This document shows positions 59,153 through 64,000 of a stretch of DNA of 64,000 nucleotides, piece by piece; within the stretch, counting starts at the first letter, position 1, and every line of letters starts with the position of its first letter. A program made the position numbers and the translations under genes. This stretch comes from Sanghuangporus weigelae (taxonomy: Eukaryota > Basidiomycota > Agaricomycetes > Hymenochaetales > Hymenochaetaceae). The notes beneath the pieces were generated by a model. That model had not been told where the DNA came from. It saw only the letters and a list, made by a program, of their open reading frames with translations, and ran no database searches. The stretch lies in NCBI GenBank assembly GCA_033182465.1, contig CP137329.1, positions 310,001 to 374,000 on the forward strand, given 5' to 3'.

Positions 59153-59446
59153 GGCGGTTGGGAGCAAAGGGCGGAGGGAGGACCCGACCAGGCTAAGGCT
59201 TAGTAGCGGTGCTGGTTAGTTCCATGGCTGAAGCTGCGCGTCGTATTACTCAATTAAAGCTAGACTCCTAATCTACCAAATCTGTATAAATGTATTAGAT
59301 AAGCTAGCTGCTTACGCAAACAAACCGCTTTATATGGCATCTAGGGTTTTGATTCTTTTCCAGATTTAGCTCTTCGACTTGCTTCCTTCCCATTAACAGA
59401 ACGCGACACCGCCCAACGCCCGACGCTTTTATCACTTTCTGCCACC

Positions 59447-62077
59447 ATGGCGGCAGACGATGTGCAAAAGTTGTCTGGCATTCGCGGACTTTTCTTCGTG
59501 CTCGGCGTTTTTGCCGTCTTTCTTCAAGCAGGTCTTTATGCAGGGCGACACCAGTCGGTTGTCCCAGTGCAAAAGACTCGACATGTCAGACCCGGCTCCA
59601 CGATAACCGAACACCCTATACCCAAGCTCATGGCTGATGCTGAAGATACTTTTAGAGATATGCTCAAGATACAGAGCAAGTCACTAGGCGAGGCGGTTAG
59701 AGAGTACAAGAGGAGATATGGACGTGATCCACCTAAAGGATTCGATGACTGGTTCAAACTCGCGAAGGAGAGAAACGTGTTGATTATCGACGACTATGAC
59801 GCTATACACGAAGATCTATCCCCATTCATGAGTCTTTCAGGAGCGGAACTACGAAGGAGAGTAGACCAGGTATGTCTTCATTTCGTGTGGAGCGACGGGT
59901 TCCTGAACATGCTCAATTACTGTTACTCGTCGTGCAGGTCAGCCATCTGCCGTCAATTGATATGGTTCGGATCCAAAACCATACTGTTAAAGCCATGAAC
60001 ATGCAACAAAACAGGTGGCAAGATGAAGAAGTTAGTGGTCGTGCGAACGGGTTCAGACGAATGATAGAGAAGGTCGGTGACAGGGTACGTCTCCACTGTG
60101 GAATAAACCAAGGGTAAACCCATCGCTCAACTCTTGTGACTTATCCTCAGCTCCCGGACTTGGACTTCCCAATTAACGGCAAAGCTGAAGGCCGGATACT
60201 CATTCCCTGGGAGCACAAGGAGTACCCCGAACTCTCGGTACAAGATACTTCAGGTATTCATTCGTTCACTCACCACTCTTCTCTTGTTTTAAATAAGCTT
60301 TGTTCATCATTGCCTCGTGTTAGGCGGAATTGACGAAGTACTTGGAGCATACTTCACCGCGGACTGGCGCGGAGACGGCAATGTGTGGGAAACCTGGCGA
60401 CGCACCTGCCCGCCAAAATCGAAAGCTCGAAAACACTTCTCTTCCATCAGGCCTTCAACCCAAGCTCCACACGTCGTCAACCACCTTAGCGCCGTCCGAT
60501 CTAAAAATAAAAATAAAAATAAGAAAAGCCAGAACTCTGTTGCCGAGTCGACATTGGATGATACTTTGAAGTTTGCTGAGAGTATAGACGATAAGTATGA
60601 CTTCTGCGAGAATCCGTCTCAGCATTACATACAAGGCCATTTCTTCTCCGACTGGCGGACTATCTCCGTGCTGTATCCCGTCTTCTCGCCTGCAAAGACT
60701 CAAGGATATGCGGACATTCGGATCCCGAGTCATTATTATCATCAGGCGACTCCGGCCTATACATACGGATGGGATACCATTTTCCTGAGAGGAAAGGCAA
60801 CGGACGATATGGAAATTGCTTGGGAAGACAAGAAAGACATCATATTCTGGCGAGGCGCAACAACCGGAGGAGGGAACACGCCTTCTGGTTTCGCGGCTCA
60901 GTATCAACGCCACAGGTAAGTAAATTCCCCACGCCTCGGACCATAATTATCATTGAATTAATGTTTGATTCTTTGTATGATCTAGGTTTGTGCGCATGGC
61001 CAATTCTCAGAGTAACGAGAATTGGACAATCGCGTTTCCCTCTCCAGACTCGGAATCAACATACACCACAACTTCCGTGCCCCTCTCGAAACTCAATTCC
61101 GAGATGATGGACGTGGCGTTTGTGCGTCTTCTTGGAGGAGAGAACTATCCCGGCGGACGCGCTGCGCTTCGCAAAGCGCACCGCTTCGACAAAGCTGTTC
61201 CACTGGGAGAGCATTGGAAGTATAAATACCTTGTTGATGTTGATGGAATGGGTTATTCCGGACGGTTCCTTGCTTTCTTGGCGAGTGATAGTGTTCCAAT
61301 GAAGTCGACGGTGTATCAGGAGTATTTCTCGGATTGGTTGCAACCTTGGTGAGTGCGCGTTTCCGTTTCGGTGGCGTTACCCCTACCTCCACTCTCACCC
61401 AGTCTCCGCCTGTCTTTTCCGCCCCGTTTGTTGCGCATGAGTTTCACACATTTTGATCTCTCCTGTTTTCGCCGGTTTTGGTCGCCCTGCTGACCTGCCT
61501 CCTTTCCGATAGGCTACATTACATCCCCCTCTCACAGACATACGAGGAAATTTACAACATATACGCATTTTTTTCTGGAGCCACGCCGTCCATGCTTGAG
61601 GCTGTCAATGCCTCATCCTCTTCCAATGATGATGCTACAGGCGTGCCTACCCCGCGTGATCGACGGGATGATGGTGAACGCCGATTACGGCGTATCGCGC
61701 GTGCGGGGAAGCATTGGAAGAACACGATTGGGAGACCGGTGGATATGGAAAGTGAGTCATCTTGCTCGTATTTCTTGATCAGCCCTTTGCCATTCTCTCT
61801 ATGCCTGAAACCTCCGTGCTCCATTTCGTGTGAGGTACGGCCAAACGATCAACGCGTAGAGCAGCATCGAGCAGTCTGCTTTCTCCTTCTCTTCCAATTC
61901 TACTTTACTACTTAAGAAGCTGAGAATCTCGTATACTAACGAACGTACCCCTGCACCTTTTCCCCTCTCGTAGTTTACATATACCGCCTCGCTCTAGAAT
62001 GGGCGAGACTCTGGGCAGATGACCGAGAAGCAATGAGCTTCAAATTCGGGGGTGATATTCCAGAGAACTCCGCGTAA
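59447..62077 (+). CDS. CAP10-like glycosyltransferase, GT90 family
   Basis: Type II Golgi enzyme related to Cryptococcus Cap10 and to Cxt1-type beta-xylosyltransferases. The start sits in a perfect GCCACCATGG context. A single membrane anchor (GLFFVLGVFAVFLQAGLY) is near the N-terminus. A stem region follows, then the GT90 domain: YDFCENPSQHY, HFFSDWRTISVLYPVFSPAK, KKDIIFWRGATTGG, and, after introns, EMMDVAFVRLLGG and KYLVDVDGMGYSGRFLAFLA. SVPMKSTVYQEYFSDWLQP and HYIPLSQTYEEIYNIYAFF complete the domain. The last exon reads VYIYRLALEWARLWADD and ends PENSA. About nine exons; a Lys/Asn repeat (about 60503-60525) adds a short insert. Sugar donor probably UDP-xylose, by family. Confidence 0.9.
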
Positions 62078-63944
62078 CGACGAGGAGCTTATTATGTATT
62101 CGTTATGTCCGTCTTTGTGGAGGATGTAGGTGGGATTCCCCTTCTGTTGTGACTGTGAGAGAGGGTGTTGCCAGAAAACCTTTCAGGGGTTCCCCTCGAT
62201 TACAGCTATGGACAGTTACAGCGTAGACTAATAGCTTCTTTGTTTCCATGTATAGTGGTTTGGGCTGACTGTGCATAATTTATTCTCTTTTGTTTCGAGC
62301 TTCCTTTTTTTTCTCGTGAAAACCTTCAATGACATTTCCTGGCTCTTTATCAACACGCAGATCAAAAAGAAAATTCGTTATCCCGTTTATTCGCTTACAG
62401 AGGCGTTTTGTTTACGTATGTGCCGCGGGAAATGATAAGTCAGCACGCGTGAAACGCATTTTCTTTTTCTTTGTTCTTCGATGCACGCATTGGCCAGGAT
62501 TATGATCAACCGACAGGTCCTCCTGACTCAGTATGGCCTCACCTGACCGATCTGCCAGCTGCGGCCAACTCATCAGCCCAATCATATATCAATCACAATC
62601 TGACTCAACGGGCAATCTCAAATGAACGGGACGGGTGGACGGGGTGTCGTCAATGCGTCATCAGATCGTTAGTTTGTAGAGTTGAGGTGGCAGATTTAGC
62701 CAAGATCGTTGAAGACGAGATCCTCCCTAGACCCAAGAATCGCTATCATCTTAGTATGAAACCCAGAAGAATCGATTCAATGACGACGACACCACCGGAA
62801 GCGGCGCTCGTGGCTGCTGATTCTCGAGTGGTCGCTCAAAGGAGAAGCCAAGTGGGAAGATTCGAAGTAGCAGTGGCGGTACTAATACTAGTTGTTGGAA
62901 GCCGATACGGAAGATTGGTCCAGGCGTGCGGTTCCAAGTCTGCTGGGACCTTGAGCCTTCTTTGGTTCTTGGTCTGCCGCGTTGAAAATGCGTGGCCTTC
63001 GTTGAAACATCGGAATCACTCCATCAGGGAGTCCAGAATCAAGAATCAGAAACGCTTCAAGGTTTGGCTTGAAAGGATCATTCAACTCCCATGTTGTTAT
63101 TCATTGTGTCCTGTGATACAAAGGTTCGGTTGTTCCGTTATTCTTTTTCCTCATGGATAATGGAATGTTTCGAGCGGGCTACGGTTTTCGTACACCACCA
63201 CGTGCAAAATATTTGGGGGATAATTGTGTGGAAGTGTCTGAAAAAGAACGAAAAAAGAACGTGCTAATTATCTACTGATAACGCCAGTCATATGGACTAT
63301 TCAACGGGTGTAGAACACTGGTGCGTGCCGTCTCTCCGCTGAGGACATTTTTCTCGTCTACTGCAGCTCTGACGACATAGGACTGGAACCAAGGAGAACA
63401 ATAATGAATGAATGCAACGATAATTCGCCGAAACCGTCCTATTAAAAGCGCGGCCCATTCACGTCGAAGCAACGCGAGCAATAGAATTACTGAGATTAAG
63501 ATTGATGGGCGGTGGCACGCCACGATTCTTTTATGGCGTATCGCGGAATCACTGCACAGTGTGCTCGTTCCTCGGAGCTCTGCGCATTTCGTGATGTACA
63601 CGAGGCTTAGGCGTGTCCGGACCCTGTCCTGGCCTTCTGCTTCGGGTTCTGGAGTTCTTTGATTCTTTTGATTCTTTGGGTGTCGTCAGGGGACCACCAG
63701 CACCGGAAACCTTTTTGCGGCAGATTACGACTTGCATACTTACACAGTAATCGGAAAGGCCATGGCCCGCCATACCACGCATTGATGGAACAATGGTTCG
63801 TGACAAAGCTGTTCCCCTCTCCGCAATCAGTTGATTCATATAAGAAAGGCTCTACCCCTTGTCTATGCAATTCTTGCTCTCTCCCCTTTCTCCCCCCTCT
63901 TTCGCGTCTTCTCTCGGACTTTTGTCGCTTGTTAGACCTAAAAA
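62078..63944. other. Intergenic region with one long unexplained frame
   Basis: No recognised gene in 1.9 kb. A plus-strand frame of 229 codons (62471-63160) is unusually long for non-coding DNA, but its product has no motif and mixed composition. Close to 63850-63925 the sequence becomes pyrimidine-rich, probably the promoter of the gene starting at 63945. Confidence 0.3.
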
Positions 63945-64000
63945 ATGCCTCGTACAAGCGTAGCGGGGAGCTCTTCGTCATCGTCGAACTCTAACTCTTA
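63945..64000 (+). CDS. Start of a gene cut by the right edge
   Basis: AAAAATGCC context and a CT-rich leader (63870-63925) precede MPRTSVAGSSSSSSNSNS, a Ser-rich N-terminus still open at base 64000. Too short to identify. Confidence 0.35.
   Translation, partial: MPRTSVAGSSSSSSNSNS

Overview
The window is nuclear DNA of a basidiomycete fungus, most likely a mushroom-forming Agaricomycete. Genes are densely packed on both strands and cut by many short introns of about 45-70 bases with GT..AG ends. Several protein families are typical of that group: a P-loop NTPase family expanded in Agaricomycetes, a Ste6-type ABC transporter, a heme-thiolate peroxygenase, a polyporopepsin-like protease and CAP10-like GT90. 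Species was not identified. All multi-exon models were spliced by eye. Reading-frame sums were checked only for the BRO1, PAC1-like, protease, MaoC, ISY1 and Tag1-like genes.

Layout. 1-1.9 kb: P-loop NTPase gene running off the left edge. 2.4-5.5 kb: BRO1 (ESCRT/multivesicular body). 6.9-8.0 kb: PAC1-like proteasome assembly chaperone. 8.8-19.6 kb: an old tandem duplication of a block holding an amino-acid permease, a YIPF1/2-type Golgi protein, an uncharacterised tail-anchored protein and a broken MFS gene. 19.9-23.2 kb: FHA protein with Ki-67-like repeats. 24.3-25.8 kb: secreted aspartic protease. 26.2-28.9 kb: complex I 75-kDa subunit. 29.6-34.7 kb: Ste6-type ABC transporter. 37.0-38.3 kb: purine nucleoside phosphorylase. 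38.9-40.0 kb: two small uncertain genes. 40.1-42.1 kb: Tag1-like vacuolar membrane protein. 42.4-43.9 kb: peroxisomal MaoC hydratase. 44.2-45.4 kb: heme-thiolate peroxidase. 46.3-47.3 kb: coiled-coil protein. 49.4-51.4 kb: inositol-type sugar porter. 52.9-56.0 kb: NOP53 and ISY1 head to head. 56.7-59.2 kb: AMSH-type deubiquitinase. 59.4-62.1 kb: GT90 glycosyltransferase. A further gene appears to begin at the right edge.

Most genes are housekeeping and unrelated, as is usual in fungi. BRO1 and AMSH both act at ESCRT-III on endosomes, NOP53 and ISY1 share a 156-base divergent promoter, and CACGTG boxes lie just upstream of several starts.

The most unusual region is 8.8-19.6 kb. The two copies of the block have each lost a different segment: copy 2 has lost the YIPF gene and copy 1 has lost the middle of the uncharacterised gene plus the MFS piece. 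The permease copies keep blocks of exact identity, introns included, while the rest has diverged much further, which suggests gene conversion. I found no virus-derived element, CRISPR array, rRNA or convincing tRNA.
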